Shown: positions 42,987-51,958 of the stretch, one piece after another
Numbering within the stretch: position 1 is the first letter of the stretch
Layout of the letters: every line of letters begins with the position of its first letter
From: an uncultured Bacteroidales bacterium
GTDB lineage: Bacteria; Bacteroidota; Bacteroidia; Bacteroidales; Paludibacteraceae
Assembly (NCBI GenBank): GCA_946403215.1
Contig: CAMIZG010000001.1
Location: 1 to 64,000 of the forward strand
Direction: 5' to 3'
Length of the DNA stretch: 64,000 nt
Translations under genes and position numbers: made by a program
Notes under the pieces: generated by a model
The model's database searches: none
What the model saw: only the letters and a program-made list of their open reading frames with translations
What the model was told of the DNA's origin: nothing

Positions 42987-44618
42987 ATGAAGAAATACAT
43001 ACTCCCCTCTGTTTCTATCCTGTGCATCCTTGTCGGTTTTATCATCGGCAATGCTATCAGCAACAAGGTCAATGCGCAGCATTTCTATATCCGCAACGGG
43101 CAGTTGATGATGGCGCCATCCTCCAAGGCCGACCAAATGTTACAACTGCTGCAGCAGTCGTATGTTGACACCCTCAACGTGGACTCGCTGACCGATGTTG
43201 TGCTCGATGAGTTCGTCAAGCAGCTTGACCCGCACTCTTCGTATATCCCCAAGAAAGACATCGAGCTCGTCAACTCCGAGCTGTCCGGTTCTTTCTCGGG
43301 CATAGGTGTGCAGTTTACTATCCAAAGTGACACAGTGAATATCGTGGCGGTTATCTCCGGCGGCCCGAGCGAGCACGTGGGCGTGCTGGCCGGCGATAAG
43401 ATCGTCATGGTCAACGACTCAACGTTCGTAGGCAAAGGTACGACCAACGAACGCGTGATGCACACCCTGCGCGGACCCAAAGGCACCGAAGTCAAACTCG
43501 GCATCAAGCGCAACGGCACCCCCGAGATTCTCAACTTCACCATCACCCGTGGCGATATACCTGTCCACTCTGTCGATGCCTCGTTCATTATTGCACCTGC
43601 CACCAAGGGGCAAGCCAAGATAGGCTTTATCCGTGTCAACAAGTTCGGCGAGACAACCTACAAGGAGTTCATCTCCGCCATGGCTGAGTTGCGCGCCGAT
43701 GGTGCAACAGAGTATATCGTTGACCTGCGCGAGAATAGCGGCGGCTATCTTGACCAGGCTGTTAAGATGGCCAACGAGTTCCTGCAGGCCGGTGACCTGA
43801 TCGTCTATTCCGAAGGCCGCGCCTACCCGCGTTACGAGGCGCGTGCCAATGGCAACGGACGATTCAAGGATGTACCGCTCGTAGTGCTTATCGACAACTT
43901 CTCCGCCTCGGCATCCGAGATCTTCGCCGGTGCCATGCAGGATAACGACCGTGCCACTATCATCGGTCGTCGCTCGTTTGGCAAGGGATTGGTACAGCAG
44001 CAGTTCCCCTTCGCAGACGGTAGTGCCGTGCGACTGACAGTAGCCCGCTATTACACGCCCTCCGGAAGATGCATCCAAAAACCCTACACCTTGGGCGATA
44101 ACGAAGCGTACCGACATGACATCGAGGAGCGCTTCGATCATGGCGAGTTCTACTCAGCCGATAGCATCCACTATGCTGACAGTACAACCTACAGGACCAA
44201 GAACGGACGTATCGTTTATGGCGGTGGAGGAATTATGCCCGATATCTTTGTCGGACGTGACACCTCGCTTTATAGTCCCTACTTCAATATTGTCGGCAAC
44301 AGGGCTTATACGTATCAGTTTGCCTATCGGTATGCCGATACACATCGCAAGCAACTGACCAAGTTTACCCGCTGGCAAGATCTCGAGGCGCATCTGCTGG
44401 CTGCCAATTGGCTACCAGAGTTCGTCAAGTTCTGCCAGGACAAGGGCGTTGAACCCAATGATGAGCAACTGGCTAAATCCAAACAGCTGCTCATCCGCAT
44501 AGTCAATGCATATATAGTGCGAGATATCATGGGTGACAAGGGGTTCTTCCCGCTCTTTGAGCGTGATGATGATATCACAAAACGTGCAATTGACACATTG
44601 AGGAGCAAAGAAAGATAA
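42987..44618 (+). CDS. S41-family C-terminal processing peptidase with PDZ domain
   Basis: The 543-aa protein has an N-terminal membrane anchor or signal (about residues 5-30), a PDZ domain (about 80-170: SGSFSGIGVQFTIQ, GVLAGDKIVMVND), and the S41 catalytic core with NFSASASEIFAGA and the Lys of GRRSFGKGLVQQQFPF, the Ser/Lys dyad. Such CtpA-like proteases cleave C-terminal tails of periplasmic proteins. The C-terminal ~150 residues are a helical extension typical of Bacteroidota members. Confidence 0.93.
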   Translation: MKKYILPSVSILCILVGFIIGNAISNKVNAQHFYIRNGQLMMAPSSKADQMLQLLQQSYVDTLNVDSLTDVVLDEFVKQLDPHSSYIPKKDIELVNSELSGSFSGIGVQFTIQSDTVNIVAVISGGPSEHVGVLAGDKIVMVNDSTFVGKGTTNERVMHTLRGPKGTEVKLGIKRNGTPEILNFTITRGDIPVHSVDASFIIAPATKGQAKIGFIRVNKFGETTYKEFISAMAELRADGATEYIVDLRENSGGYLDQAVKMANEFLQAGDLIVYSEGRAYPRYEARANGNGRFKDVPLVVLIDNFSASASEIFAGAMQDNDRATIIGRRSFGKGLVQQQFPFADGSAVRLTVARYYTPSGRCIQKPYTLGDNEAYRHDIEERFDHGEFYSADSIHYADSTTYRTKNGRIVYGGGGIMPDIFVGRDTSLYSPYFNIVGNRAYTYQFAYRYADTHRKQLTKFTRWQDLEAHLLAANWLPEFVKFCQDKGVEPNDEQLAKSKQLLIRIVNAYIVRDIMGDKGFFPLFERDDDITKRAIDTLRSKER

Positions 44619-44654
44619 GAAATTGCAATTATTTTGCACTTTTTTGCAAAAATA

Positions 44655-44686
44655 TTTGCATATTTCAATTATTTGTTGTATCTTTG
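44655..44686 (+). promoter_or_regulatory. promoter of tRNA-Cys
   Basis: TTTG (44655-44658), 20 bp, TATCTTTG (44679-44686). Transcription would start near 44693, about 136 nt before the tRNA. Confidence 0.83.
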
Positions 44687-44692
44687 CATCCG

Positions 44693-44828
44693 CGTTTAGC
44701 AAGACTCCCCAAACGGGGTTCCCGACTCAAACCAAGCCGAAGGCTGTTTGTGGTGGGGAAAAACGGAGGCAATCGTGCGCTTTATGGCGCAGAGCGCCAT
44801 CTGATAGTTCAATTTGCCGAATGCGTCT
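44693..44828 (+). ncRNA. structured leader element A, between promoter and tRNA-Cys
   Basis: Core at 44715-44760 pairs CAAAC with GTTTG and, inside it, AGCC with GGCT, within a TTCCC/GGGAA outer pairing. A second domain pairs GGCAAT (44768-44773) with ATTTGCC (44812-44818, one bulged T) around a perfect ATGGCGC/GCGCCAT hairpin (44784-44800). Element B before tRNA-Ser shares the sequence and helices. No known RNA family recognised. Confidence 0.65.
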
Positions 44829-44899
44829 GGTCGGTTGCCCGAGTGGTTAGGGATCGGTCTGCAAAACCGGGGACAGCAGTTCGAATCTGCTACCGACCT
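44829..44899 (+). tRNA. tRNA-Cys (anticodon GCA)
   Basis: 71 nt: acceptor GGTCGGT/ACCGACC, discriminator U73 (typical of tRNA-Cys), anticodon loop CTGCAAA (anticodon GCA) and T-arm AGCAG-TTCGAAT-CTGCT. A36-A37-A38 makes A37 a MiaA/MiaB target. No CCA is encoded. Confidence 0.95.
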
Positions 44900-44901
44900 C
44901 A

Positions 44902-44932
44902 AAGAGCCGCCAACATTGGCGGCTTTGTTTTA
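44902..44932 (+). terminator. terminator of tRNA-Cys
   Basis: Stem AGCCGCCAA/TTGGCGGCT with loop CA followed by TTGTTTT. Confidence 0.88.
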
Positions 44933-44975
44933 TCTGATATTTAGCATCTAACTTCTGATATCTGACATCTATCAA
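44931..44975. repeat. heptamer-like array between tRNA-Cys and sufB
   Basis: Units with the core TCTGATA/TCTGACA/TCTATCA of about 7 bp run directly into the sufB TTG start. Confidence 0.6.
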
Positions 44976-46427
44976 TTGGAACAAGACAAGATAATAGAAG
45001 ACATCACTACCGGTGAGTACAAATACGGTTTTACTACCGATGTGCAGACCGACATCCTCAGCAAAGGACTAAGCGAGGATGTTATCCGCACTATATCTGC
45101 CAAGAAAGGTGAGCCGGAGTGGTTGCTTGAGTTCCGATTGAAAGCCTACCGCAAGTGGCTAACGATGCGTGTGCCGATGTGGGCGCATCTGGATATCCCC
45201 GAGATTGACTTCCAGAGCATCTCCTATTACGCTGCGCCGAAGCAAAATGCCAAAATGGTAAATGACCAAATGGTAAATGCTATCGACCCGGAGATCATGA
45301 AGACCTTCGACAAGCTCGGCATCCCCTTGGAGGAACGTGCCGCATTGGCGGGGAACATGGCTGTGGATGCCGTCATGGACTCCGTGTCCGTCAAGACCAC
45401 CTTCCGCGAGACCCTCGCCGAGAAAGGCATCATCTTCTGCTCTATATCCGAGGCTGTACGTGAGCACGAGGAACTGGTGCGCAAGTACCTGGGTTCAGTC
45501 GTTCCGTACTCTGATAATTTCTATGCCGCACTGAACTCGGCTGTTTTCTCTGACGGCTCATTCGTATATATCCCCAAAGGCGTACGTTGCCCGATGGAAC
45601 TCTCTACTTATTTCCGCATCAATGCGCAGAATACCGGTCAGTTCGAGCGCACGCTACTCATTGCCGACGAGGGTGCATACCTCTCCTATCTGGAGGGCTG
45701 CACGGCGCCGCGCCGCGATGAGAACCAACTGCACGCTGCTATCGTGGAGATCATCGTCCACGACAATGCCGAGGTCAAGTACTCCACCGTGCAGAACTGG
45801 TACCCGGGCGACAAGCAGGGCAAGGGTGGTATCTACAACTTCGTTACTAAGCGTGGCATAACTTTCGCCAACGCACGCCTCAGTTGGACGCAGGTTGAGA
45901 CCGGCTCGGCTATCACGTGGAAGTATCCGTCGTGTATCCTGCGTGGTGACAACTCATCCGCCGAGTTCTATTCGGTGGCTCTCACCAACAACTTCCAGCA
46001 GGCAGACACCGGCACCAAGATGATCCACTTGGGCAAGAACACCCGTTCACGGATAGTGAGCAAAGGTATATCTGCCGGCCGGAGTCAGAACTCCTACCGC
46101 GGCTTGGTGCGCGTGAGCAGTAAGGCGGACAATGCGCGTAACTACTCCCAATGTGACTCGCTGCTCATTGGCGATATGTGCGGTGCGCACACATTCCCCG
46201 TGATGCAGATCAGCAATCCTACGGCTACCGTGGAGCACGAGGCCACTACCTCCAAGATCTCCGAGGATCAACTCTTCTACTGCCGCCAACGAGGCATCAG
46301 CGCCGAAGATGCAGTCGGACTGATTGTCAACGGCTACGCTAAAGAGGTTATGGACAAACTCCCGATGGAGTTTGCCGTGGAGGCACAAAAACTCTTACAA
46401 GTATCGTTAGAAGGAACAGTAGGTTAG
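44976..46427 (+). CDS. sufB: Fe-S cluster assembly scaffold protein SufB
   Basis: SufB is the core scaffold of the SUF iron-sulfur machinery. The 483-aa protein has the EYKYGFTTD start, the AFYYIPKGV-like [38 protein letters not shown] and [13 protein letters not shown] blocks. It begins with TTG, and no later ATG would preserve the conserved N-terminus. A heptamer array is read in frame at about residues 90-102 ([14 protein letters not shown]). sufC, sufD and sufS are not adjacent; the next gene converges. Confidence 0.94.
   Translation: MEQDKIIEDITTGEYKYGFTTDVQTDILSKGLSEDVIRTISAKKGEPEWLLEFRLKAYRKWLTMRVPMWAHLDIPEIDFQSISYYAAPKQNAKMVNDQMVNAIDPEIMKTFDKLGIPLEERAALAGNMAVDAVMDSVSVKTTFRETLAEKGIIFCSISEAVREHEELVRKYLGSVVPYSDNFYAALNSAVFSDGSFVYIPKGVRCPMELSTYFRINAQNTGQFERTLLIADEGAYLSYLEGCTAPRRDENQLHAAIVEIIVHDNAEVKYSTVQNWYPGDKQGKGGIYNFVTKRGITFANARLSWTQVETGSAITWKYPSCILRGDNSSAEFYSVALTNNFQQADTGTKMIHLGKNTRSRIVSKGISAGRSQNSYRGLVRVSSKADNARNYSQCDSLLIGDMCGAHTFPVMQISNPTATVEHEATTSKISEDQLFYCRQRGISAEDAVGLIVNGYAKEVMDKLPMEFAVEAQKLLQVSLEGTVG
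45242..45279 (+). repeat. heptamer array inside sufB
   Basis: CAAAATGC, CAAAATGG, TAAATGAC, CAAATGG and TAAATG: the YAAATG family, in frame, in a variable N-terminal region. Confidence 0.75.
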
Positions 46428-46429
46428 CT

Positions 46430-47446
46430 TTAGAACAGCGACCCTTGTGCATCGCGGTTGAGAGGATTGCGGTGCAGATGTCTGTATGCCAGTTCGGTCA
46501 CCTCGCGTCCGCGCGGGGTGCGCTTGATGAAGCCTTCCTTGATCAGGTAGGGCTCATATACATCCTCTATCGTACCGGCATCCTCGCCCATGGCGGTGGC
46601 TATGGTGTTCAATCCTACCGGGCCGCCCTTGAACTTATCGATGATCGTGGTGAGCAGTTTGTTGTCTATCTCGTCCAGTCCGAAGGTGTCGATGTTCAGC
46701 GCCTCGAGGGCGTATTGGGCTATATCCAGGTCGATGGCACCATCGCCTTTCACCTGCGCAAAGTCACGCACACGGCGCAACAGGGCATTGGCTATACGCG
46801 GCGTACCGCGACTGCGACGGGCTATCTCGGCAGCTGCATGACTGTCGATCTGTACGCCCAGCAGTCCTGCACTACGTGCCACGATGGCGGACAGGATATC
46901 CGCGTCATAGTATTCGAGATGGCAGTTGATGCCGAAACGTGCACGCAATGGCGAGGTCAGTAGACCGCTACGCGTGGTGGCACCGATCAGAGTAAAGTGA
47001 TTGAGGTCGATCTGAATGGTGCGTGCCGAGGGGCCTTTATCGATCATGATGTCGATGCGGTAATCCTCCATCGCGGAGTACAGGTACTCCTCCACTACGG
47101 GGGAGAGACGATGTATTTCATCAATGAACAGCACATCGTTCGGCTCAAGCGAGGTCAGCAATCCAGCCAGATCACCGGGTTTATCAAGCACTGGTCCTGA
47201 GGTGACTTTGAACCCTACGCCCAGTTCGTTGGCGATGATGTTACTCAAGGTCGTCTTGCCTAAACCCGGAGGACCAAAAAGCAGCACATGGTCGAGGCTC
47301 TCGCCGCGCAGTTTAGCTGCCTCCACAAAGATCTTCAGGTTACTAACGATCTTCGTCTGTCCGGCAAAGTCGGCAAACCGCAAAGGCCGCAGGGCGTTGT
47401 CCTGCTCCTTCTCGGTCATCTGGCTGCGGATATCAAATTCACTCAT
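46430..47446 (-). CDS. ruvB: Holliday junction branch migration helicase RuvB
   Basis: RuvB drives branch migration with RuvA. The 338-aa AAA+ protein has Walker A GPPGLGKT at residues 58-65, Walker [10 protein letters not shown], the sensor [18 protein letters not shown] and the winged-helix C-terminus ending [14 protein letters not shown]. Its 3' end lies 2 bp from the convergent sufB stop without a terminator. Confidence 0.97.
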   Translation of the reverse strand: MSEFDIRSQMTEKEQDNALRPLRFADFAGQTKIVSNLKIFVEAAKLRGESLDHVLLFGPPGLGKTTLSNIIANELGVGFKVTSGPVLDKPGDLAGLLTSLEPNDVLFIDEIHRLSPVVEEYLYSAMEDYRIDIMIDKGPSARTIQIDLNHFTLIGATTRSGLLTSPLRARFGINCHLEYYDADILSAIVARSAGLLGVQIDSHAAAEIARRSRGTPRIANALLRRVRDFAQVKGDGAIDLDIAQYALEALNIDTFGLDEIDNKLLTTIIDKFKGGPVGLNTIATAMGEDAGTIEDVYEPYLIKEGFIKRTPRGREVTELAYRHLHRNPLNRDAQGSLF

Positions 47447-47451
47447 TTTTT

Positions 47452-47474
47452 AGTCGAAAATAAAAAGTCGAAAG
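47452..47474. repeat. heptamer repeats between the ABC ATPase gene and ruvB
   Basis: AGTCGAAAATAAAAAGTCGAAAG: two AGTCGAA units; the reverse complement TTTCGAC is the unit found three times inside the neighbouring ABC gene at 47847-47867. Confidence 0.65.
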
Positions 47475-47475
47475 C

Positions 47476-48177
47476 CTAATTAGTGTTTTCTCTAAATGTG
47501 GCTTCCAAGTCGTCTATCTCGGCGAGGGGTTTGTCGAGGCGAACGTGTCCGTGGTCGATAATAATCACGCGGTTGCAGATGGCTTTCACCTCTTGCAAGA
47601 TGTGCGTGGATAGGATCACCGTGTGTTGTTTACCCAGTTCGCGTATCAGGGCGCGTATATCCTCCAGTTGGTTCGGGTCGAGACCGGTTGTAGGCTCATC
47701 GAGTATGAGTATCTCCGGATCGCCCATCATTGCAGCCGCCAACCCAACGCGCTGCTTGTAACCCTTGCTCAGTTCGCGGATGCGCTTGTTAGCCATCGGC
47801 CTCAAGCCTACTCGCTCAATCAGTTCTTCTAAATCTGACTGTTGGCTTTCGACTTTCGACTTTCGACTATTACAACGTATACGTGCGATGAATAGTAGGT
47901 ACTCGCGCACGTACATATCCGTGTAGAGGGGGTTCTGCTCGGGCAGGTATCCTATGTGCAGGTGAACCTCATCGGGGTTACTGAGCACATTCACGCCGCA
48001 GACGTTTACCTTTCCAGTGGCTTGCCATAATCCTGTGAGCACCTTCATCAGCGTCGATTTGCCGGCGCCGTTCACTCCCAGCAATCCGACAACCTCCCCC
48101 TCGCCGATATGCAGATTGATATCATTGAGGATGGAGGTTTGTCCGATTTGCTTATTCAGATGCTCTACATGTATCAT
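47476..48177 (-). CDS. ABC transporter ATP-binding protein (GldA/CcmA-type)
   Basis: The 233-aa ATPase has Walker A GVNGAGKST, Q-loop GYLPEQNPLY, signature LSKGYKQRVGLAAAMMG and Walker B ILILDEPTTGLDP. It resembles GldA-like ATPases that drive gliding-type ABC permeases, but no permease is next to it. The start at 48177 follows a heptamer array that could otherwise add a short repeat-encoded N-terminus. Residues encoded by 47847-47867 (RKSKVES) form an extra loop made of TTTCGAC repeats. Confidence 0.88.
   Translation of the reverse strand: MIHVEHLNKQIGQTSILNDINLHIGEGEVVGLLGVNGAGKSTLMKVLTGLWQATGKVNVCGVNVLSNPDEVHLHIGYLPEQNPLYTDMYVREYLLFIARIRCNSRKSKVESQQSDLEELIERVGLRPMANKRIRELSKGYKQRVGLAAAMMGDPEILILDEPTTGLDPNQLEDIRALIRELGKQHTVILSTHILQEVKAICNRVIIIDHGHVRLDKPLAEIDDLEATFRENTN
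47847..47867. repeat. heptamer repeat inside the ABC ATPase gene
   Basis: Three perfect copies of TTTCGAC in tandem, matching in reverse the repeats just downstream of the gene. Confidence 0.75.
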
Positions 48178-48233
48178 AGCCATTAGCCGTTGGCCGTTAG
48201 CCATTAGCCAATAGCCAATGGCCAATAGCCAAA
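48178..48233. repeat. heptamer array upstream of the ABC ATPase start
   Basis: About eight units of the minus-strand form TTGGCTA, TTGGCCA, ATGGCTA and ACGGCTA fill the gap between the phosphorylase stop and the ATPase ATG. Confidence 0.82.
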
Positions 48234-48239
48234 GTCAAT

Positions 48240-50801
48240 TTACAGCCAACGAACGTAGCAGAAGTCCATTCTGTGCGGCAGCAGGTCGTTCTTCGGGAAC
48301 ATACGCAATCCGAACTTCAGTGCGCCTGCGTAGTTGGCTACGTAGGTGGTCTCGAAGTGCAGGATTGATCCTACGGCCTTCTTCAGGTCGAATTCCTGAA
48401 CGTGGTAGAGCTTATCGTTGTTGTGCAACGACGAACGGATAACCACCAGCTCAACGCCGATGCCCTTATCCTGCAGACCCTTGGTGTCAAGGATCACTTC
48501 GAGTTTATACTGCTCACCTACCATCGGTGCCGAGGCCAGTACCTCATCCACATTGCTGCTAACGAGGCTGATCTCGTCCCAGTGGTTAACCATGTTCTCT
48601 TTCCAAGCCACGATCTGCTTAGCCAGGTCGTAGTTGTTGGCAGCGAGTGTGGCGTGACGCTTAGCCAGCTTGCAGTAGAAGCGGTCGAAGTAGTCGTCCA
48701 TCATTCGTTTGGTGGTGAAGCGCGGGGTGATCTCGGTCACACTCTTCTTGATAGCCTGTACCCATGCAGGCGAGTAGCCTTGCGGGTTGCGAGCGTAGTA
48801 CATCGGGATGATCTCGCCCTCCAGCATTTGGTAGATGGTGGCAGCGTCCAACTGATCCTGGTGAGCCTGGTTCTCGTAGGTGCGCTTGTCGGTCAGTGCC
48901 CAACCTGCGCCCTGTACGTACCCCTCGTACCACCAGCCGTCCAATACGCTGAAGTTAAGCACACCGTTCATCTGGGCTTTCTCGCCTGATGTACCGGAGG
49001 CCTCCAGCGGACGGGTAGGCGTGTTCAGCCAGATATCCACACCGGAGATCAATCGCTTAGCCAGGTCCATATCGTAGTTCTCCAGGAAGATGATCTTACC
49101 CAGGAACTGCGGCATACGGCTGATCTCGATGATGCGCTTGATCAGTCCTTGACCTGCGCCGTCAGCGGGGTGAGCCTTACCCGTGAACAGGAACTGCACG
49201 GGGTAGTTGGGGTTGTTCACCAGGCGCTCCAGACGTTCCAGATCAGTGAACAGCAGGTGAGCACGTTTGTAGGTGGCAAAACGACGACCGAAACCGATGA
49301 TCAAAGTGTTCGGATTCATCTCGTTTAGCGCGCGAACGATACGTGCAGGATCGCCCTGGCTCTTCATCCAGTCCTCCTGGAACTTATGCTTGATGTAGTC
49401 GATCAAACGACGCTTCATGTACATACGCGTTGACCAGATCATCTCATCGGGTATATGCAGGTAGTCACGCCACATATCCAGGTTCGACTGGTCGCCCCAG
49501 AAGCCCTTCGGGAAGTTCTGCTTATATACTTTCTTCCACTCCGATGCAGCCCATGTCGGCATGTGTACGCCGTTGGTTACGTAACCTACGTGCAGCTCTT
49601 CGGGGTAGTAGCCTTTCCATACGGGTGAGAACATCTTCTTCGACACTTCGCCGTGCAGCCACGATACGCCGTTAGCCTCCTGGCAGGTGTTCAGCGCGAA
49701 TACACTCATCGAGAATTTCTCGCTGCCATCCTCAGGATTGGCGCGACCCAGACCGATCAGGTCACCCCACTCGATGCCGAGTTTGTCGGCGTAGGTGTGC
49801 ATGTACTTATAGAACAGCCCTTCTTCGAAGTAGTCGTGGCCTGCGGGTACCGGCGTGTGGCAGGTGTACAGGCCGCTGGCGCGAACAACCTCCAGTGCCT
49901 GGCGGAAGTTCAGTCCCTCGTTGACCAGGTCAACCATACGCTGCAGACCCATCAGGGCTGCGTGACCCTCGTTGCAGTGATATACATCGGTCTTGATGCC
50001 GAGTTTGTTCAGGGCAAGCACACCACCTATACCCAGCAGGATCTCTTGCTTGATACGGTTCTCCCAGTCACCACCGTACAGCTGGTGCGTGATCTGACGA
50101 TCCCATTCCGAGTTCATGTCGTTGTCGGTGTCGAGCAGGTACAGGAAGATACGTCCTACGTTCACCTTCCACAGGTAAGCATGTACGTAGCGGTCGGGGT
50201 AGGGTACATCAATCACCATCGGGCTGCCGTCGGCATTCTTCACCTGCTGGATAGGCAGGTTGTTGAAGTTCTGCGCCTCGTAGTTGGCAATCTGCTGACC
50301 TTCCGGCGAGAGGGTCTGTGTGAAGTAGCCGTAGCGGTACAGGAAGCCGATAGCCGTCATGTCCACGTTGCTGTCCGATGCCTCCTTCAGGTAGTCACCG
50401 GCCAAGATACCCAGACCACCCGAGTAGATCTTCAGCACGCTCGACAAGCCGTACTCCATCGAGAAGTACGAAACAGACGGACGCGCAGCGTCATGAGGAA
50501 CGCTCATGTACTCCTGGAACTCCTCATATATAGAGTCCAGTTGGGCCATAAACACGCGGTTTTTGCTCAGTTCGACCAGTTTGTCATAGCCGAGCATGTT
50601 CAGCAGCAGAACGGGGTTCGACTGGGCACGGTGCCACAGTTCGTTGTCAATCTGACGGAACAGGTTCTTCGCATCGCTGTTCCAAACCCACCAGAGGTTG
50701 TATGCAAGCTCGCGCAACTTGTTGAGGTTCTGAGGCAGGTGTGCCTGTACGGTTACCTCATGGAATTGCATAGGACTTGCGTTACTTACTTTGATTTGCA
50801 T
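48240..50801 (-). CDS. glgP: alpha-glucan (glycogen/maltodextrin) phosphorylase
   Basis: The enzyme phosphorolyses alpha-1,4-glucans to glucose 1-phosphate. The 853-aa protein starts with the DUF3417 lead ([17 protein letters not shown]), and has a GT35 core with the PLP-lysine motif [23 protein letters not shown]. It belongs to the type that usually sits in glycogen metabolism operons of Bacteroidota; no glycogen synthase is adjacent. It has its own promoter upstream. Confidence 0.94.
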   Translation of the reverse strand: MQIKVSNASPMQFHEVTVQAHLPQNLNKLRELAYNLWWVWNSDAKNLFRQIDNELWHRAQSNPVLLLNMLGYDKLVELSKNRVFMAQLDSIYEEFQEYMSVPHDAARPSVSYFSMEYGLSSVLKIYSGGLGILAGDYLKEASDSNVDMTAIGFLYRYGYFTQTLSPEGQQIANYEAQNFNNLPIQQVKNADGSPMVIDVPYPDRYVHAYLWKVNVGRIFLYLLDTDNDMNSEWDRQITHQLYGGDWENRIKQEILLGIGGVLALNKLGIKTDVYHCNEGHAALMGLQRMVDLVNEGLNFRQALEVVRASGLYTCHTPVPAGHDYFEEGLFYKYMHTYADKLGIEWGDLIGLGRANPEDGSEKFSMSVFALNTCQEANGVSWLHGEVSKKMFSPVWKGYYPEELHVGYVTNGVHMPTWAASEWKKVYKQNFPKGFWGDQSNLDMWRDYLHIPDEMIWSTRMYMKRRLIDYIKHKFQEDWMKSQGDPARIVRALNEMNPNTLIIGFGRRFATYKRAHLLFTDLERLERLVNNPNYPVQFLFTGKAHPADGAGQGLIKRIIEISRMPQFLGKIIFLENYDMDLAKRLISGVDIWLNTPTRPLEASGTSGEKAQMNGVLNFSVLDGWWYEGYVQGAGWALTDKRTYENQAHQDQLDAATIYQMLEGEIIPMYYARNPQGYSPAWVQAIKKSVTEITPRFTTKRMMDDYFDRFYCKLAKRHATLAANNYDLAKQIVAWKENMVNHWDEISLVSSNVDEVLASAPMVGEQYKLEVILDTKGLQDKGIGVELVVIRSSLHNNDKLYHVQEFDLKKAVGSILHFETTYVANYAGALKFGLRMFPKNDLLPHRMDFCYVRWL

Positions 50802-50876
50802 AATTGTATGTAATTTTAGTTAATATTTTTCGTTTGTTTTATCCTGACTGCGCAATGACCAGCGCATAAAGACGCA

Positions 50877-50908
50877 CAAATTTACGAAAAAGTTTACATA
50901 TTTGCAAA
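50877..50908 (-). promoter_or_regulatory. promoter of the phosphorylase unit
   Basis: Minus-strand TAAATTTG (50877-50884) and TTTG (50905-50908), 20 bp apart. Confidence 0.75.
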
Positions 50909-51268
50909 TTTTTCTATAAGAAAAGATTTTTTCCTGTCGTTTTTCCGACAATTGTGTCATATTTGCTTGCCTAAACGCTGTGCCCGGTACCCATCAGTCC
51001 AGTCGAACGGCTGTGCCGTCATTTCTTGTTTTGCATTTGCCGCATTCTTCAAAAAGTCCCACGAGCTAAAGGCGCTCAACTTCCAAGAGCACAACAAGAA
51101 ACAAGTATTAGAGAGAATCCAAGCATTCTTCCCGACCATGAAGCAATATGGCTACGACAATATTGTTATCCTTTTTGATTTGGTTTTCATTTGGTTCATT
51201 TGGCCGCCATTCGCAGGGAGGAGAAAAGGGGAAAAAGGCGTTTCGTTCCGACAATGATCCGAGGATGG

Positions 51269-51312
51269 CCCATCTATGCCCCATCTATGCCCCATCTACG
51301 GCCCATCTATGA
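51269..51312. repeat. four-copy 11-bp tandem repeat
   Basis: CCCATCTATGC, CCCATCTATGC, CCCATCTACGG and CCCATCTATGA in a row. Confidence 0.88.
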
Positions 51313-51494
51313 GCCGAAGAAAAGTTAAAGGAGGTGTAACATGGTACATATCAAGTTAGAAACAATCAAGCGGCAACGCCAGCTGCATGATCCAGACCAA
51401 AACCATCGAAAGCTATGACGCGACGAAACGCCTGTATTGAGAAAGAGGGATTCAAGGGCACCAAGCGAGCAGAACTCGCCGACCTCGAACTTTC

Positions 51495-51513
51495 TTGTGG
51501 AAAGTGAGGGATT
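51495..51513. repeat. att-like copy of the tRNA-Ser 3' end
   Basis: TTGTGGAAAGTGAGGGATT matches 51612-51630, the 3' end of tRNA-Ser, at 18 of 19 positions. It lies 99 bp beyond the tRNA on its downstream side, as attachment sites of integrated elements do. Confidence 0.65.
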
Positions 51514-51560
51514 GCTGCTGAGCCCTACAATCTGCCGATGGCATCCAGTGCAACCAAAAC

Positions 51561-51604
51561 AAAAAACCTGCTTGCTCAAGTAAACTTGGACAGACAGGTT
51601 TTTT
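51561..51604 (-). terminator. terminator of tRNA-Ser
   Basis: AAAAAACCTG and CAGGTTTTTT form a 10-bp stem around a partly paired interior, giving T-runs on both strands; it begins 11 bp past the tRNA end. Confidence 0.85.
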
Positions 51605-51614
51605 CTTTAGTTTG

Positions 51615-51703
51615 CGGAAAGTGAGGGATTCGAACCCCCGGTACCACGCAATGGGTACACCACATTTCGAGTGTGGCTCTTTCGACCACTCAGACAACTT
51701 TCC
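51615..51703 (-). tRNA. tRNA-Ser (anticodon CGA)
   Basis: 89 nt with the long variable arm of serine tRNAs: acceptor GGAAAGT/ACTTTCC, discriminator G, anticodon stem-loop CCACA-CTCGAAA-TGTGG (anticodon CGA), variable arm TACCCATTGCGTGGTA, T-arm GGGGG-TTCGAAT-CCCTC. A36-A37-A38 makes A37 a MiaA/MiaB target. No CCA is encoded. Confidence 0.94.
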
Positions 51704-51852
51704 TTTCGCCTTCGACAAATGGTGCTTTGGGATGTCGCGCTGCTACATAAAGCACTCCATTGTCTCGGCTCTCCCCACCACAAACACTTTGTTGGTTTGT
51801 GTCGGAGACCCCGATAGGTCGTTAGACTCAAGAGGGTTGCTTTGGTCAAAAG
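51704..51852 (-). ncRNA. structured leader element B, between promoter and tRNA-Ser
   Basis: Read on the minus strand it shares the block GGGGTYYCCGACWCAAACCAA, the GTTTGTGGTGGGGARA block and CTTTATG with element A. Helices recur with compensatory changes: the inner AGCC/GGCT stem of A becomes AC/GT, and GGCAA/TTGCC becomes GACAA/TTGTC, with the same bulged T. GTGCTTT/AAAGCAC closes the last hairpin. Confidence 0.65.
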
Positions 51853-51858
51853 CAATTG

Positions 51859-51890
51859 CAAAAGTACAACTTTTTTCTGATATATGCAAA
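51859..51890 (-). promoter_or_regulatory. promoter of tRNA-Ser
   Basis: Minus-strand TACTTTTG (51859-51866) and TTTG (51887-51890), 20 bp apart; the transcript would begin about 149 nt before the tRNA. Confidence 0.75.
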
Positions 51891-51958
51891 TCTTTTTGCA
51901 AAAAAATGCACATATCGCTGCATATTGTGTGCTTTTTGCGCACTAAAGCAATCAGAAA

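Larger units (their letters stand above)
50909..51560. other. accessory-looking stretch without a recognisable intact gene
   Basis: About 650 bp. Two overlapping open frames (plus 50952-51257; minus 50957-51139) encode nothing I recognise and have no promoter or start signal; a further frame near 51389 reads MIQTKTIESYDATKRLY and stops, with related residues continuing in another frame (EKEGFKGTKRAELADLELSCGK). This looks like a decayed gene. The segment also holds the 11-bp repeat and the tRNA-Ser 3'-end copy. Confidence 0.5.

Noticed and set aside
44693..44828. T-box riboswitch upstream of tRNA-Cys
   Set aside because: T-boxes regulate synthetase and amino-acid genes, not tRNAs, and the conserved T-box bulge and antiterminator sequences are absent.
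50952..51257. 101-aa frame (plus strand) and the overlapping 60-aa frame (minus strand) in the accessory stretch
   Set aside because: No promoter, start signal or recognisable domain; both lie in a region with a broken frame and repeats, so neither is listed as a gene.
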